DNA from: CAZSAK01 sp964605155 | GTDB taxonomy: Bacteria > Pseudomonadota > Gammaproteobacteria > SZUA-140 | DNA: 64,000 bases | NCBI GenBank assembly: GCA_964605155.1 | Contig: CAZSAK010000010.1 | Span: forward strand, 1-64,000 | Reading direction: 5' to 3' | In this document: positions 54,371 to 63,294 of the stretch, piece by piece | How the letters are laid out: every line of letters starts with the position of its first letter | Numbering within the stretch: the stretch's first letter is position 1 | Notes under the pieces: generated by a model | What the model saw: the letters and a program-made list of their open reading frames with translations, nothing else | Told to the model about the DNA's origin: nothing | Database searches by the model: none | Made by a program: the position numbers and the translations under genes

Positions 54371-54862
54371 ATGAAGCATATCATCTCGATTCTCCTGGAG
54401 AATGAATCAGGTGCATTGTCACGCGTGGCGGGGCTGTTCTCCGCACGCGGATACAACATCGAGTCGCTCACAGTCGCGCCCACCGAGGATGCATCCTTGT
54501 CACGCATGACACTGGTTACCAACGGCTCGGACGACATCATCGAGCAGATCACCAAGCAGTTGAACAAACTGGTGGACGTCGTCAAATTGCTCGATCTGAC
54601 GGAAGGCAGGCATATCGAACGTGAATTGATGCTGATAAAGGTCAAGGCGACGCCCGATTCCCGCGACGAGATCAGGCACCTCGCGGATATCTTTCGCGGC
54701 CGTATCATCGATGTCTCACAAGGCACCTACACCATGGAACTGACGGGGAAGGCCGAGAAACTGGATGCCTTTATCAGGGAGATCGACCCCGAGCTGATCC
54801 TGGAGACGGTGCGATCGGGAGTAACGGGTATAGCCCGGGGAGAAAAGTGCCTGCGGGTATAA
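54371..54862 (+). CDS. ilvH: Acetolactate synthase small (regulatory) subunit
   Basis: Regulatory subunit that binds valine and activates the large subunit. The ATG at 54371 gives 163 residues, the IlvH length; a TTG at 54359 would overlap ilvB and is not needed. The N-terminal ACT domain begins KHIISILLENESGALSRVAGLFSARGYNIESL, and the second half (KATPDSRDEIRHLADIFRGRI) matches the IlvH C-terminal domain. ilvC follows after 80 bases. Confidence 0.96.
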   Translation: MKHIISILLENESGALSRVAGLFSARGYNIESLTVAPTEDASLSRMTLVTNGSDDIIEQITKQLNKLVDVVKLLDLTEGRHIERELMLIKVKATPDSRDEIRHLADIFRGRIIDVSQGTYTMELTGKAEKLDAFIREIDPELILETVRSGVTGIARGEKCLRV

Positions 54863-54942
54863 CACTCAAAATTGCTGCGCTCGCTTATTTAGACTGAATC
54901 AAAAAACTTTGAATTGAAATTTTCGTAAAAGGAAAGAAAACA

Positions 54943-55959
54943 ATGAATGTCTATTACGATAAAGATGCCGATCTGAAAATTATTAAAGGCAAGCAGGTGG
55001 CTATTATCGGCTATGGTTCACAGGGCCATGCACACGCCAATAATCTGAAGGACTCGGGGGTCGATGTCGTGGTGGGCCTGCGTCCGGGCTCCGCCTCGGA
55101 GGGCAAGGCAAACAAGGCCGGCCTAACAGTGCAACCTGTCGAGGACGCGGTTGAAGGTGCGGACCTGGTCATGATTCTGGTCCCCGACGAACACCAGGCG
55201 AGGCTTTACCGTGAGATCATCGCGCCGAATATAAAGAAAGGCGCGACGCTGGCATTTGCCCATGGTTTCAATATCCATTTCGGACAGATCGAGCCACGCG
55301 TGGATCTCGACGTCATCATGATCGCCCCCAAGGGTCCCGGCCATCTGGTGCGCTCGACCTATACCCAGGGGGGTGGGGTGCCAACCCTGATCGCCGTACA
55401 CCAGAATGCCAGCGGCAAGGCTCGCGAGATCGCGCTGTCGTATGCCAGTGCCAACGGCGGTGGGCGCGCCGGGATTATCGAGACCAATTTTCGTGAAGAG
55501 ACCGAAACCGACCTGTTCGGGGAACAGGCCGTGTTGTGTGGCGGTGCAACCGCACTCGTGCAGGCCGGATTCGAAACACTGGTTGATGCGGGTTACGCCC
55601 CGGAGATGGCCTACTTCGAATGTCTGCACGAGTTGAAACTGATCGTCGACCTGATGTACGAGGGCGGTATCGCCAACATGCGTTATTCGATTTCCAATAC
55701 CGCGGAATATGGTGATCTGACACGCGGGCCGCGTATCATCACCGACTGGACGCGCAAGGAGATGAGGAAGATCCTCAATGAGATACAAAACGGCGAGTTC
55801 GCCCGGGAGTATATTCTCGAGAACCAGGCCGGCGCCGCCACGATGAAGGCCAAGCGCCGTCTCGGCAAGGAACACCAGATCGAACAGGTGGGGCAGAAGT
55901 TACGTGACATGATGCCCTGGATCAAGGCCAATAAACTGGTTGACCTGGAAAAGAACTGA
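54943..55959 (+). CDS. ilvC: Ketol-acid reductoisomerase, class I
   Basis: NADPH- and magnesium-dependent enzyme that isomerises and reduces acetolactate. The 338-residue short type has the nucleotide motif IGYGSQGHAHANNL near residues 22-35, PKGPGHLVRSTY, and the catalytic ETDLFGEQAVLCGG with Asp/Glu metal ligands, then YECLHELKLIVDLMYEGG. AAGGAAAG precedes the ATG by about 8 bases. It shares the ilvB-ilvH operon and leads to psd after 78 bases. Confidence 0.98.
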   Translation: MNVYYDKDADLKIIKGKQVAIIGYGSQGHAHANNLKDSGVDVVVGLRPGSASEGKANKAGLTVQPVEDAVEGADLVMILVPDEHQARLYREIIAPNIKKGATLAFAHGFNIHFGQIEPRVDLDVIMIAPKGPGHLVRSTYTQGGGVPTLIAVHQNASGKAREIALSYASANGGGRAGIIETNFREETETDLFGEQAVLCGGATALVQAGFETLVDAGYAPEMAYFECLHELKLIVDLMYEGGIANMRYSISNTAEYGDLTRGPRIITDWTRKEMRKILNEIQNGEFAREYILENQAGAATMKAKRRLGKEHQIEQVGQKLRDMMPWIKANKLVDLEKN

Positions 55960-56037
55960 TTGTCTTCATTCATGGTAAATTGCGATCATAAAGTGATTCT
56001 ATTACGTCGGGTACGTCATTATCCGGTTGAGTGACCT

Positions 56038-56709
56038 ATGATCACGGGTTATCGGCCTTACATCGCGCGTGAGGGATGGCCGTATATAATTCTCGCCCTG
56101 CTGGCCGCCCTGGTGGTGAATATCATGACCGGCATGATCTACGCGATTCCTCTGTGGTTCCTGTCCATTGTGCTCATCTATATCTTCCGCGATCCCGAAC
56201 GTACCATTCCCTCGACCGCGCTTGCCATTGTCAGCCCGGTGGATGGCTGCGTAAAGTCGGTCAAGGACGTCCGGGACCCCTGGATCGAACGCACTGCAAC
56301 CGCGATCAGCATACAGATGAAACATACGGGGCCGTTTATCTTCCGTGGCCCGATCGAAGGGAAACTGATGAAACAGTGGCAGGGGAAAATGGAACCAGGC
56401 GATGATTTCGTCGGAACGAATCCTATGGTCGGGGACCAAAACAATAAAGGCAGGCGTTATCTCGCCGTCTGGGTGCAGAGTGACGAGGGCGATGATGTCG
56501 TGCTGATACTGATGGAGGGCAATGTCGGGTTCAGACCGCGTTGCTATGTCAATACGGGCGAAAGGATCGGCCAGGGTCGGCGTTGTGGATTTATCAGTTT
56601 CGGCTGCCGGGTGATGATACTCATCCCGCAGGGATCCAGAAACGATGTCATCCCCGGCGATATGGTCATTGCCGGATCCGGGATCATTGCCACGCTGGTA
56701 CATAAATGA
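56038..56709 (+). CDS. Psd-like protein with altered self-cleavage site
   Basis: A short membrane-bound member of the phosphatidylserine decarboxylase family (223 residues). Two N-terminal membrane segments (about 15-48) are followed by YIFRDPERTIP and SPVDGCVKSV, with Asp69 as in the family. But the region that is VHVNRAP in the family reads PFIFRGP (Phe100 where His normally sits), and the site that is FGS, cut between Gly and Ser to form the pyruvoyl group, reads FGC (188-190). So normal pyruvoyl formation is doubtful. It sits in the ilvC-psd-pssA-leuA order, so it was probably a Psd ancestor; activity now is unknown. Confidence 0.75.
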   Translation: MITGYRPYIAREGWPYIILALLAALVVNIMTGMIYAIPLWFLSIVLIYIFRDPERTIPSTALAIVSPVDGCVKSVKDVRDPWIERTATAISIQMKHTGPFIFRGPIEGKLMKQWQGKMEPGDDFVGTNPMVGDQNNKGRRYLAVWVQSDEGDDVVLILMEGNVGFRPRCYVNTGERIGQGRRCGFISFGCRVMILIPQGSRNDVIPGDMVIAGSGIIATLVHK

Positions 56710-56748
56710 GTGTAAGATGAAACATAAACATTCAGGCGAACAGAACTG

Positions 56749-57549
56749 ATGGATAATCATTCCGAAAATCATTCGGCGGATTCGCGGGAGACAAGGCGCG
56801 GCAGGGGTATTTACCTTTTGCCCAATCTGTTTACCACTGCCGCATTGTTTGCCGGCTTTTACGCCATCGTTGCAGCCATGGGTGACCGCTTCGAAGCGGC
56901 GGCGATCGCGATATTCGTCGCCATGTTCATGGATGGTCTTGACGGGCGCGTCGCGCGACTCACCCATACCCAGAGCGAGTTCGGTGTCCAGTACGACAGC
57001 CTTTCCGACATGATTGCCTTCGGTCTTGCGCCGGCGCTGGTGATGTATGTCTGGTCTTTGTCGACCATGGGCAAGCTCGGCTGGCTGGGTGCCTTTATCT
57101 ATACGGCGGGTGCCGCGTTGCGCCTGGCGCGTTTCAATACACAGGTGGCCAAGGTCGACAAGGGTCACTTCCAGGGTCTGCCGTCGCCGCCGTCCGCGGC
57201 ACTGCTGGCCGGTTTCGTATGGGTGTGTGACGATTACGACATCAGCGGCGAGAGCTATGCCGTACTCGCCTTCCTGCTGACGGTGATCGCCGGTCTGCTG
57301 ATGGTGAGCAATATGCGATTCAAGAGTTTCAAGGACCTCGATCTGAGAGGCAAGGTCCCATTCGTCGCCATCCTGATCGTGGTATTGATATTTGTCTTCA
57401 TATCGATTGATCCCCCCATCATCCTGTTCAGCATGGCCTCGCTCTATGCCTTGTCGGGACCTGTGAACACGGTGATCCATCTGCGCAAACGACGGGCGCA
57501 ACGCACGGGATCGGATGACTCGGATGAGCAGTTCCCACCACAGGAATAA
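56749..57549 (+). CDS. pssA: CDP-diacylglycerol-serine O-phosphatidyltransferase
   Basis: Integral membrane enzyme making phosphatidylserine. The 266 residues contain the CDP-alcohol phosphotransferase motif: Asp62, Asp65-Gly66, Ala69-Arg70, Gly79, Asp83 and Asp87 (in MDGLDGRVARL and GVQYDSLSD). About seven membrane segments follow. It is the bacillus/gammaproteobacterial membrane type, not the E. coli soluble type. It lies 39 bases after the Psd-like gene, pairing the two steps of lipid synthesis. Confidence 0.93.
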   Translation: MDNHSENHSADSRETRRGRGIYLLPNLFTTAALFAGFYAIVAAMGDRFEAAAIAIFVAMFMDGLDGRVARLTHTQSEFGVQYDSLSDMIAFGLAPALVMYVWSLSTMGKLGWLGAFIYTAGAALRLARFNTQVAKVDKGHFQGLPSPPSAALLAGFVWVCDDYDISGESYAVLAFLLTVIAGLLMVSNMRFKSFKDLDLRGKVPFVAILIVVLIFVFISIDPPIILFSMASLYALSGPVNTVIHLRKRRAQRTGSDDSDEQFPPQE

Positions 57550-57620
57550 AAAAATCAAGCTGCAATACCATGTCTGTTGGCCGATAATCTCCACACAACG
57601 GCAGTAACGGGCAAAATCCC

Positions 57621-57649
57621 TTGGCTTTTACGTGTCGTGCATATATATT
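57621..57649 (+). promoter_or_regulatory. Candidate leuA leader promoter
   Basis: TTGGCT (57621-57626) lies 17 bases before TATATT (57644-57649). Matches are moderate for the -35 and five of six for the -10. Transcription would start near 57656, about 33 bases before the leader peptide ATG. Confidence 0.6.
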
Positions 57650-57688
57650 TGGGTTATGAGCGCTAATCCACATCAATCCGTAAAGCCC

Positions 57689-57775
57689 ATGTCTCTCCGG
57701 CATGATGGATTGTTTCGTACGGCCGCACCGGCCCGTCTCGCCTCATCTCTCTCCCTGCGCCTGCTGCTGCCGTAA
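57689..57775 (+). CDS. leuA leader peptide
   Basis: A 28-codon frame with eight Leu, ending in the run LSLRLLLP just before TAA. The TAA lies in the loop of GCTGCC-GTAA-GGCAGC (57766-57781). CTGCCG (57767-57772), covering the Leu codons and end of the frame, can instead pair with CGGCAG (57827-57832), giving two exclusive folds. That arrangement is what leucine attenuation requires. No strong ribosome site is seen. Confidence 0.65.
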   Translation: MSLRHDGLFRTAAPARLASSLSLRLLLP

Positions 57776-57834
57776 GGCAGCCAAATCCACCTTTACAATC
57801 AGCGACATACTAGTCCGCACTCCAGGCGGCAGAT

Positions 57835-57856
57835 CAATCACTATGTGATTGTATTT
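57835..57856 (+). terminator. leuA attenuator hairpin
   Basis: CAATCAC pairs with GTGATTG around TAT, followed by TATTTG. The stem is perfect but the T-tract is short, so this is a weak terminator or a pause site. It lies after the leader peptide and about 40 bases before leuA. CCGC-N7-GCGG (57815-57829) lies just upstream and may compete with it. Confidence 0.5.
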
Positions 57857-57894
57857 GCTGAGTTATAAGTTACACTGATGAGCGAGTAACGATC

Positions 57895-59436
57895 ATGAGC
57901 AAGCAAGACAAACTCTTTATATTTGATACGACCTTACGCGACGGCGAGCAAAGTCCGGGTGCGTCGATGACGCGCGAGGAAAAGATACGCATCGCCAAGG
58001 CGCTTGAGAGGATGCACGTCGACATTATCGAGGCCGGGTTTCCCGTCGCCAGCGTTGGTGATTTCGAGGCGGTCGAGGCGGTTGCCAACACCATCAAGGA
58101 CAGCACGGTGTGTGCACTGGCACGAGCGCTGGAAAAGGACATCGACCGCGCCGGGGAGGCCCTCAAGGGCGCCAATTCGGGACGCATCCATACCTTCATC
58201 GCCACTTCACCGATCCATATGCAAAAGAAGTTACGCATGGAACCCGACCAGGTCTTGGAGCAGGCTGTCAGGTCGGTCAAACAAGCGCGGCGATTTACCG
58301 ACAATGTGGAGTTTTCACCCGAAGATGCCGGGCGCTCGGAACTGGACTTTTTGTGCCGGGTGATCGAGGCAGTGATTGAGGCCGGTGCGCGTACGGTGAA
58401 TATCCCGGATACCGTGGGTTATAACGTGCCCGACCAGTTCGGGACCCTGATCCGCAATCTCATGGAGCGCGTACCCAATTCCGACAAGGCTGTGTTTTCC
58501 GTCCATTGCCATAACGATCTCGGCCTTGCCGTATCAAATTCGTTAGCGGCCGTGATGAACGGCGCACGTCAAGTGGAATGCACCATCAACGGACTCGGCG
58601 AACGCGCGGGCAACGCCGCGCTGGAAGAGATCGTGATGGCCGTACGCACGCGCCAGGATATCTTTTCCTGCGATACCGATCTCGATACCACGCAGATTGT
58701 ACCCTGCAGCCGCCTGGTGGCGGGGATTACGGGTTTCGCCGTGCAACCGAATAAGGCAATCGTCGGCGCTAACGCCTTTGCCCATGAATCGGGCATCCAC
58801 CAGGACGGTGTATTGAAAAGCCGCGAGACCTACGAAATCATGCGCGCGCAGGACGTCGGCTGGTCGGAAAACCGTATGGTGCTCGGCAAGCACTCGGGAC
58901 GTAACGCCTTTCGCACCCGCCTGAAGGAACTCGGCATCGTATTCGACTCTGAAGAGGACTTGAACGACGCCTTTACCCGCTTCAAGGAACTTGCGGATAA
59001 AAAACACGAGATCTACGACGAGGATCTGCAGGCTCTGGTAACGGAAACCAATCTCGCTGCGGAAAATGAACGCTTCAAACTGGTATCGCTCAAGGTCTGC
59101 TCTGAAACTGGTGAAACCGCCAACGCCGACCTGACCTTATGGCTGGACGGCAAGGAACGCCGCTCGTCCGCACCGGGTGATGGTCCCGTCGATGCAACCT
59201 TCAAGGCGGTGGAGTCGATCATCAACAGCGGCACGGAGTTGCAATTGTACTCGGTAAATGCGATCACCAGTGGTACCGATTCGCAGGGTGAGGTTACAGT
59301 GCGCCTGCAAAAGGGCGGGCGAATCGTCAATGGACAGGGCGCGGACACCGATATCGTGATCGCATCGGCGAAGGCCTATATCAATGCACTCAACAAGATC
59401 ATGGAGCCGGCACAGCGCGCCCATCCACAACTGTAA
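57895..59436 (+). CDS. leuA: 2-isopropylmalate synthase
   Basis: First dedicated enzyme of leucine synthesis, condensing acetyl-CoA with ketoisovalerate. The 513 residues have the TIM barrel with FDTTLRDGEQSPGAS near the start, the SVHCHNDLGLAVSN metal motif, NGLGERAGNAALEE and the C-terminal leucine-binding domain (after about residue 390) that gives feedback inhibition. It follows the lipid genes with its own 345-base regulated leader. The UDG gene starts 12 bases later. Confidence 0.98.
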   Translation: MSKQDKLFIFDTTLRDGEQSPGASMTREEKIRIAKALERMHVDIIEAGFPVASVGDFEAVEAVANTIKDSTVCALARALEKDIDRAGEALKGANSGRIHTFIATSPIHMQKKLRMEPDQVLEQAVRSVKQARRFTDNVEFSPEDAGRSELDFLCRVIEAVIEAGARTVNIPDTVGYNVPDQFGTLIRNLMERVPNSDKAVFSVHCHNDLGLAVSNSLAAVMNGARQVECTINGLGERAGNAALEEIVMAVRTRQDIFSCDTDLDTTQIVPCSRLVAGITGFAVQPNKAIVGANAFAHESGIHQDGVLKSRETYEIMRAQDVGWSENRMVLGKHSGRNAFRTRLKELGIVFDSEEDLNDAFTRFKELADKKHEIYDEDLQALVTETNLAAENERFKLVSLKVCSETGETANADLTLWLDGKERRSSAPGDGPVDATFKAVESIINSGTELQLYSVNAITSGTDSQGEVTVRLQKGGRIVNGQGADTDIVIASAKAYINALNKIMEPAQRAHPQL

Positions 59437-59448
59437 TACGATGATTGA

Positions 59449-60162
59449 ATGACGATTGACCAGAGACAGCAACACTATCTCGATGCAATGGGCATTCAAC
59501 GCTGGTCGCGCCGCGAACATGCAAAGGATGATGCAGTCGCTGCAAATGAACTCACTGCGGTTGAAGTACTCGCTGGGACTGCGACTGATGACATCGCTTT
59601 GCTGGACTGGGATACACTGCAGGCACGGGTTGCCGGTTGCACTAAATGTGAACTGCACAAGACCCGCACTCAAACTGTGTTCGGCGTCGGTGACCGTAAT
59701 GCCGAATGGCTGATCATCGGCGAGGCGCCGGGCGCCGAGGAAGACCGGCAGGGCGAACCATTCGTCGGCCGCGCCGGCCGGTTATTGAATGCGATGCTGC
59801 TTTCGATAGGTCTCAAGCGCGAGCAGGTCTATATCGCCAACATCCTCAAGTGCCGGCCACCGAACAACCGCGATCCGCGTCCCGAGGAGGTTGCCTGTTG
59901 CGAACCGTATCTCAAACGCCAGGTTGAATTGTTGCAACCCGGGATCATCCTCGCCGTCGGCCGCATTGCGGCGCAGAACCTGCTCAAGACCGATACGCGT
60001 ATCGGCGCATTACGTGGCAAGCGTTACACCTATGCCGATACGGGCATACCGCTGGTAGTGACCTATCACCCGGCATACCTGTTGCGCTCTCCGAAAGAAA
60101 AACGCAAGGCGTGGAAGGACCTGCTGTTTGCACAACAAATTTATCTGGAAAAAAAGCAATAG
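59449..60162 (+). CDS. Family 4 uracil-DNA glycosylase
   Basis: Iron-sulfur DNA repair enzyme that removes uracil. The 237 residues have an N-terminal extension of about 55, then the [4Fe-4S] ligands Cys64, Cys67, Cys135 and Cys150 or 151. The catalytic motif GEAPGAEED starts at Gly91, and the YHPAYLLR motif is close to the end. This matches the bacterial family 4 enzyme, often found next to rimI. Its stop is immediately before rimI, so the two are cotranscribed. Confidence 0.93.
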   Translation: MTIDQRQQHYLDAMGIQRWSRREHAKDDAVAANELTAVEVLAGTATDDIALLDWDTLQARVAGCTKCELHKTRTQTVFGVGDRNAEWLIIGEAPGAEEDRQGEPFVGRAGRLLNAMLLSIGLKREQVYIANILKCRPPNNRDPRPEEVACCEPYLKRQVELLQPGIILAVGRIAAQNLLKTDTRIGALRGKRYTYADTGIPLVVTYHPAYLLRSPKEKRKAWKDLLFAQQIYLEKKQ

Positions 60163-60171
60163 GTGTTAAAG

Positions 60172-60654
60172 ATGGAAAACCCGGAATACATGTACAAAGA
60201 ACTAAACGCGGGTGAATTCAGCTTTCGCAGCATGACGGAAAAGGACCTGCCGGCGATCATGGCCATCGAACGCAGATCCTACGAATTCCCGTGGTCGGAG
60301 GCGATATTCAAGGATTGTCTGCGGGTCGGCTATCTCTGCGAGGTCATCGAATGCGATGGCGAGATTGTGGGTTACGGTGTCATGACGATGGGGGCGGGTG
60401 AGGCGCATGTCGTCAACCTGTGTATTAAACCGGAGCTGAGACAACGCGGGTTGGGCGGACACATGTTGGCTCACATCATGAATCAGGCAAGATGTGAGGG
60501 CGTGGGACATATACTGCTCGAGGTACGTCCATCCAACCAGGCGGCCATCAAGCTTTATACGAATCTCGGTTTCAACGAGATCGGCGTGCGCAAAGGGTAT
60601 TACCCGGCGCGTTATGGCAGGGAAGACGCACTGATCCTGGCGTGCGCTTTATAA
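60172..60654 (+). CDS. rimI: Ribosomal protein S18 N-acetyltransferase
   Basis: GNAT acetyltransferase that modifies the S18 N-terminus. I chose the ATG at 60172 (behind AGGTG); the GTG at 60163 abuts the previous stop and lacks a site. The 160 residues include EFPWSEAIFKDCL, the acetyl-CoA motif with RQRGLGGHML, and the GFNEIGVRKGYYPAR end typical of RimI. It sits after the UDG gene as in many gammaproteobacteria. Confidence 0.9.
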   Translation: MENPEYMYKELNAGEFSFRSMTEKDLPAIMAIERRSYEFPWSEAIFKDCLRVGYLCEVIECDGEIVGYGVMTMGAGEAHVVNLCIKPELRQRGLGGHMLAHIMNQARCEGVGHILLEVRPSNQAAIKLYTNLGFNEIGVRKGYYPARYGREDALILACAL

Positions 60655-60846
60655 CCAGGGGGCTGACAATTCGCAACACCGGTTTTTACGGATCCGGTCG
60701 TTTAACCGGGTCAATGTTTGTTACGTCAGCCTGTACCGATCCATTTTATTCCATGTACCCTGGTATTTCATCCCACTCCAGCAGTTATTCCCTTTTCGCG
60801 TTACACTAGTGACCAATTTAAAGTCTGGCAGAAAAAGGGAGAGATT

Positions 60847-62298
60847 TTGCAGGATACCCTCAAACCGCTTCACTACGCCGTTCACCTAAGATCGGTCGCC
60901 AAGTATCTGGGGTCACTGGCATTGATGCTAGCGTGTCTGGCGCTGGGACCGCTGATTGTTTCCCTCTGGTTTGGCGACTATGAACTTAGCAAGCGCTACC
61001 TGCTGGTGATAGCTTTCCTGGTTATTGCCGGACTGCCGTCATTGCGGCTCAAACATCCCGCCGACCTGCAGCAGAACGAATCACTAACTATCACCGCGTT
61101 GGCATTCATCATCACACCACTGATCATGAGTTACCCGATGATGGGCGCCGGTCTGGGATTTATAGATGCCTGGTTCGAGGCCGTCTCCGCGATTACCACT
61201 ACGGGTCTGTCCACCGTGGCGAATGTCGAGCAGATGCCGCATACACTCCGGTTTGCACGCGCCTGGATGCAATGGTACGGAGGCCTGGGAATCGTGGTAC
61301 TGTCCGTCGCGATCCTGTTGAATCATCATATCGCACTGCGCCGCCTGATCACACCCGGCGCCGAGGGCATGATCACTACCACACGGGTATACGCACGGCG
61401 TGTTTTTGGCGTGTATATCGTGCTGACGCTGCTTGGCTTCGTCATCCTGTACCTGCTGGTCGGTGATGCGTTTAATGCACTGGCCTATACCCTGGCGTCC
61501 GTATCGACGGGGGGGTTTTCGCCACTGAATAACAGTCTCGGCGATCTGCCGTGGCAGGTGCAGTACGGCGTTACCCTGTTGGGACTGTGTGGCGCAATTC
61601 CGTTCATTCTGTATTACCGCTTATCGCATGGCGACTGGCGGGAGATTGTTAAGGATATCGAGGTACGCACCCTGCTGGGCATTACGCTGTTGGTGTGTCT
61701 GCTGATGAGCATGTCCTTCATGTATCAATCTGGTATGAACTGGCAGCAGGCAGTCCATCAGGGCACACTGTTGGGAATATCGGCACAAACCACCACCGGC
61801 TTTTCCAGCCTCGATGTGGGTGGACTGGATGGTTTCAGCATGGTTCTTGTGATCCTTGTGATGGTTGTCGGCGGTACGGTCGGCTCCACTGCGGGAGGGT
61901 TCAAGATCTTGCGTCTGTTGATCCTGTGGCAACTGATCCGACTGCTGATACGTCGCACCGCTGTGCCTACCCATGCGGTGGTCGAACCGCGTCTGGGTGA
62001 CAAGACTCTGGAAAGCGAGGATATCGAGCGTGCATTAATGCTGATCATCCTGTTTGTTATCGTGATAGTTCTGTCATGGCTTATCTTTCTGGCCTACGGT
62101 TACGATCCCTTGCGGTCATTGTTCGAGGTTACATCGGCCACGGGCACGGTGGGTCTTTCAAGCGGCCTGGCTTCGCATGAGCTGGAGCCTGTGTTGAAGG
62201 GGGTGTTATGTATCGATATGCTCCTGGGTCGGGTGGAAATCATCGCCCTGTTAGTTGTATTGTATCCGGGAACATGGTTGGGCAAACGATCGGAGTAA
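60847..62298 (+). CDS. trkH: Trk-type potassium uptake protein, membrane subunit
   Basis: Forms the potassium pathway in the inner membrane. I favour a TTG at 60847 because AGGGAGAG lies just upstream and the product then has 483 residues, as in TrkH; a longer frame reaches 60718. Four selectivity-type pore loops can be seen around TTTGLS, STGGFS, TTTGFS and ATGTVGLS. Arg/Lys-rich C-terminal loops follow the last helices. The TrkA-like gene starts four bases after it. The 192 bases upstream hold no clear feature. Confidence 0.93.
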   Translation: MQDTLKPLHYAVHLRSVAKYLGSLALMLACLALGPLIVSLWFGDYELSKRYLLVIAFLVIAGLPSLRLKHPADLQQNESLTITALAFIITPLIMSYPMMGAGLGFIDAWFEAVSAITTTGLSTVANVEQMPHTLRFARAWMQWYGGLGIVVLSVAILLNHHIALRRLITPGAEGMITTTRVYARRVFGVYIVLTLLGFVILYLLVGDAFNALAYTLASVSTGGFSPLNNSLGDLPWQVQYGVTLLGLCGAIPFILYYRLSHGDWREIVKDIEVRTLLGITLLVCLLMSMSFMYQSGMNWQQAVHQGTLLGISAQTTTGFSSLDVGGLDGFSMVLVILVMVVGGTVGSTAGGFKILRLLILWQLIRLLIRRTAVPTHAVVEPRLGDKTLESEDIERALMLIILFVIVIVLSWLIFLAYGYDPLRSLFEVTSATGTVGLSSGLASHELEPVLKGVLCIDMLLGRVEIIALLVVLYPGTWLGKRSE

Positions 62299-62302
62299 TC
62301 TT

Positions 62303-62968
62303 ATGCGCGCGGTATTTATAGGGGCCGGTTCACTTGCTGTCATGACGGCGAGGTCGTTACTGAAACGCGGCCATGAAGTGGTCATCATCGAACGGGACAA
62401 GGAACGCATCAAGGCGCTGACCGAGACGCTGGACTGCGGCGTCATAAATGGCGACGGCAGCAAGCCTGCCATCCTTAAGGAGGCCGATCCCGCCCATACC
62501 GATATCCTCTTTTGCCTTACCGACGATGACAAGGCAAATATCCTCGCTAGTCTGGTGGGTTCATCGCTGGGATTCAAGCGGGTGGTAACCGAGATTGTCG
62601 ATTCCGAACTGGAACATATCTGTCTGGAACTGGGTCTGGAGGACACTATCGTCCCCGCACGGACTATCAGCCGCCTGCTGGCAGACAAATTCGAAGGCCG
62701 CGACCCGCTGGAAGTTTCCACCATGATACGCGACGAGGCACGTATCTATTCGTTCGTCCTGCCGGAAAAATTCGACGGTACCATCACAACACTGGAACTT
62801 CCCGAAAAGGCGCGTGTCGTGTGTGTCTACCGTGAGGATAAATTGATTATCCCCAACGGCGATACAAAGCTCGCCGGTGAGGATGATGTCGTGGTTATCG
62901 TCCACCGTGACCTGTTGCCGGACATGGAAAAACGCTGGGGACCAGACGGAACGGAGAAAAATGATTAA
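62303..62968 (+). CDS. TrkA-like potassium channel gating protein
   Basis: Cytoplasmic RCK protein that binds NAD(H) or nucleotides and gates TrkH. The ATG at 62303 follows GGAG by 7 bases. The 221 residues have one TrkA-N domain (MRAVFIGAGSLAVMTARSLL, with GxGxxA where GxGxxG is usual, and IERDKERI with the ribose-binding Glu) and one TrkA-C domain (after about 135). It is half the size of classic TrkA, matching KtrA/TrkA single-unit types. It follows trkH by 4 bases and forms an operon. Confidence 0.9.
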   Translation: MRAVFIGAGSLAVMTARSLLKRGHEVVIIERDKERIKALTETLDCGVINGDGSKPAILKEADPAHTDILFCLTDDDKANILASLVGSSLGFKRVVTEIVDSELEHICLELGLEDTIVPARTISRLLADKFEGRDPLEVSTMIRDEARIYSFVLPEKFDGTITTLELPEKARVVCVYREDKLIIPNGDTKLAGEDDVVVIVHRDLLPDMEKRWGPDGTEKND

Positions 62969-62999
62969 TCGTGATCGAACGCACTGCGTACAAGCAATA

Positions 63000-63218
63000 C
63001 CGGAATGTATATCTCATTTATCCGATATTGCCCGGATGATCCATATGGTGACGCGTACCCTGGTCAATATGGCAACATAGCAGGATGACTATAGAGTTAT
63101 CGAACACAGGTTCACACACCAGGACATCGCCAGGATAGACGGGGTGTCCCGGGAGATGGTCAGCCTCATCATGAAGGACCAGACGACCGGGAATTATATT
63201 TACCTGAAGGGCCAGTAG
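63000..63218 (+). pseudogene. Remnant of a Crp/Fnr-family regulator
   Basis: One frame reads LSDIARMIHMVTRTLVNMAT, then a TAG (63078), then QDDYRVIEHRFTHQDIARIDGVSREMVSLIMKDQ and TTGNYIYLKG before another TAG. The second part is the helix-turn-helix of Crp/Fnr proteins (THQDIA..VSREMVSLIMKD). No ligand-binding N-terminal half is present, and a stop splits the piece. It is a decayed gene in the 326-base gap after the Trk operon, which otherwise holds nothing clear. Confidence 0.7.
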
Positions 63219-63294
63219 TTCACCATCAACAAAAGACTGTCTCCCGCCGGTTGGTGATCCTCCGCCGGGCAACTGGCAAACGATTGCTCTAACC

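Noticed and set aside
56002..57594. 530-codon open frame on the minus strand
   Set aside because: It is antisense to psd and pssA, is rich in His/Arg/Gln as expected for a shadow frame, and has no family motif or ribosome site.
62877..63080. 67-codon frame overlapping the TrkA-like 3' end
   Set aside because: Out of frame with TrkA; only its last part corresponds to the Crp/Fnr relic, which is better described as a pseudogene.
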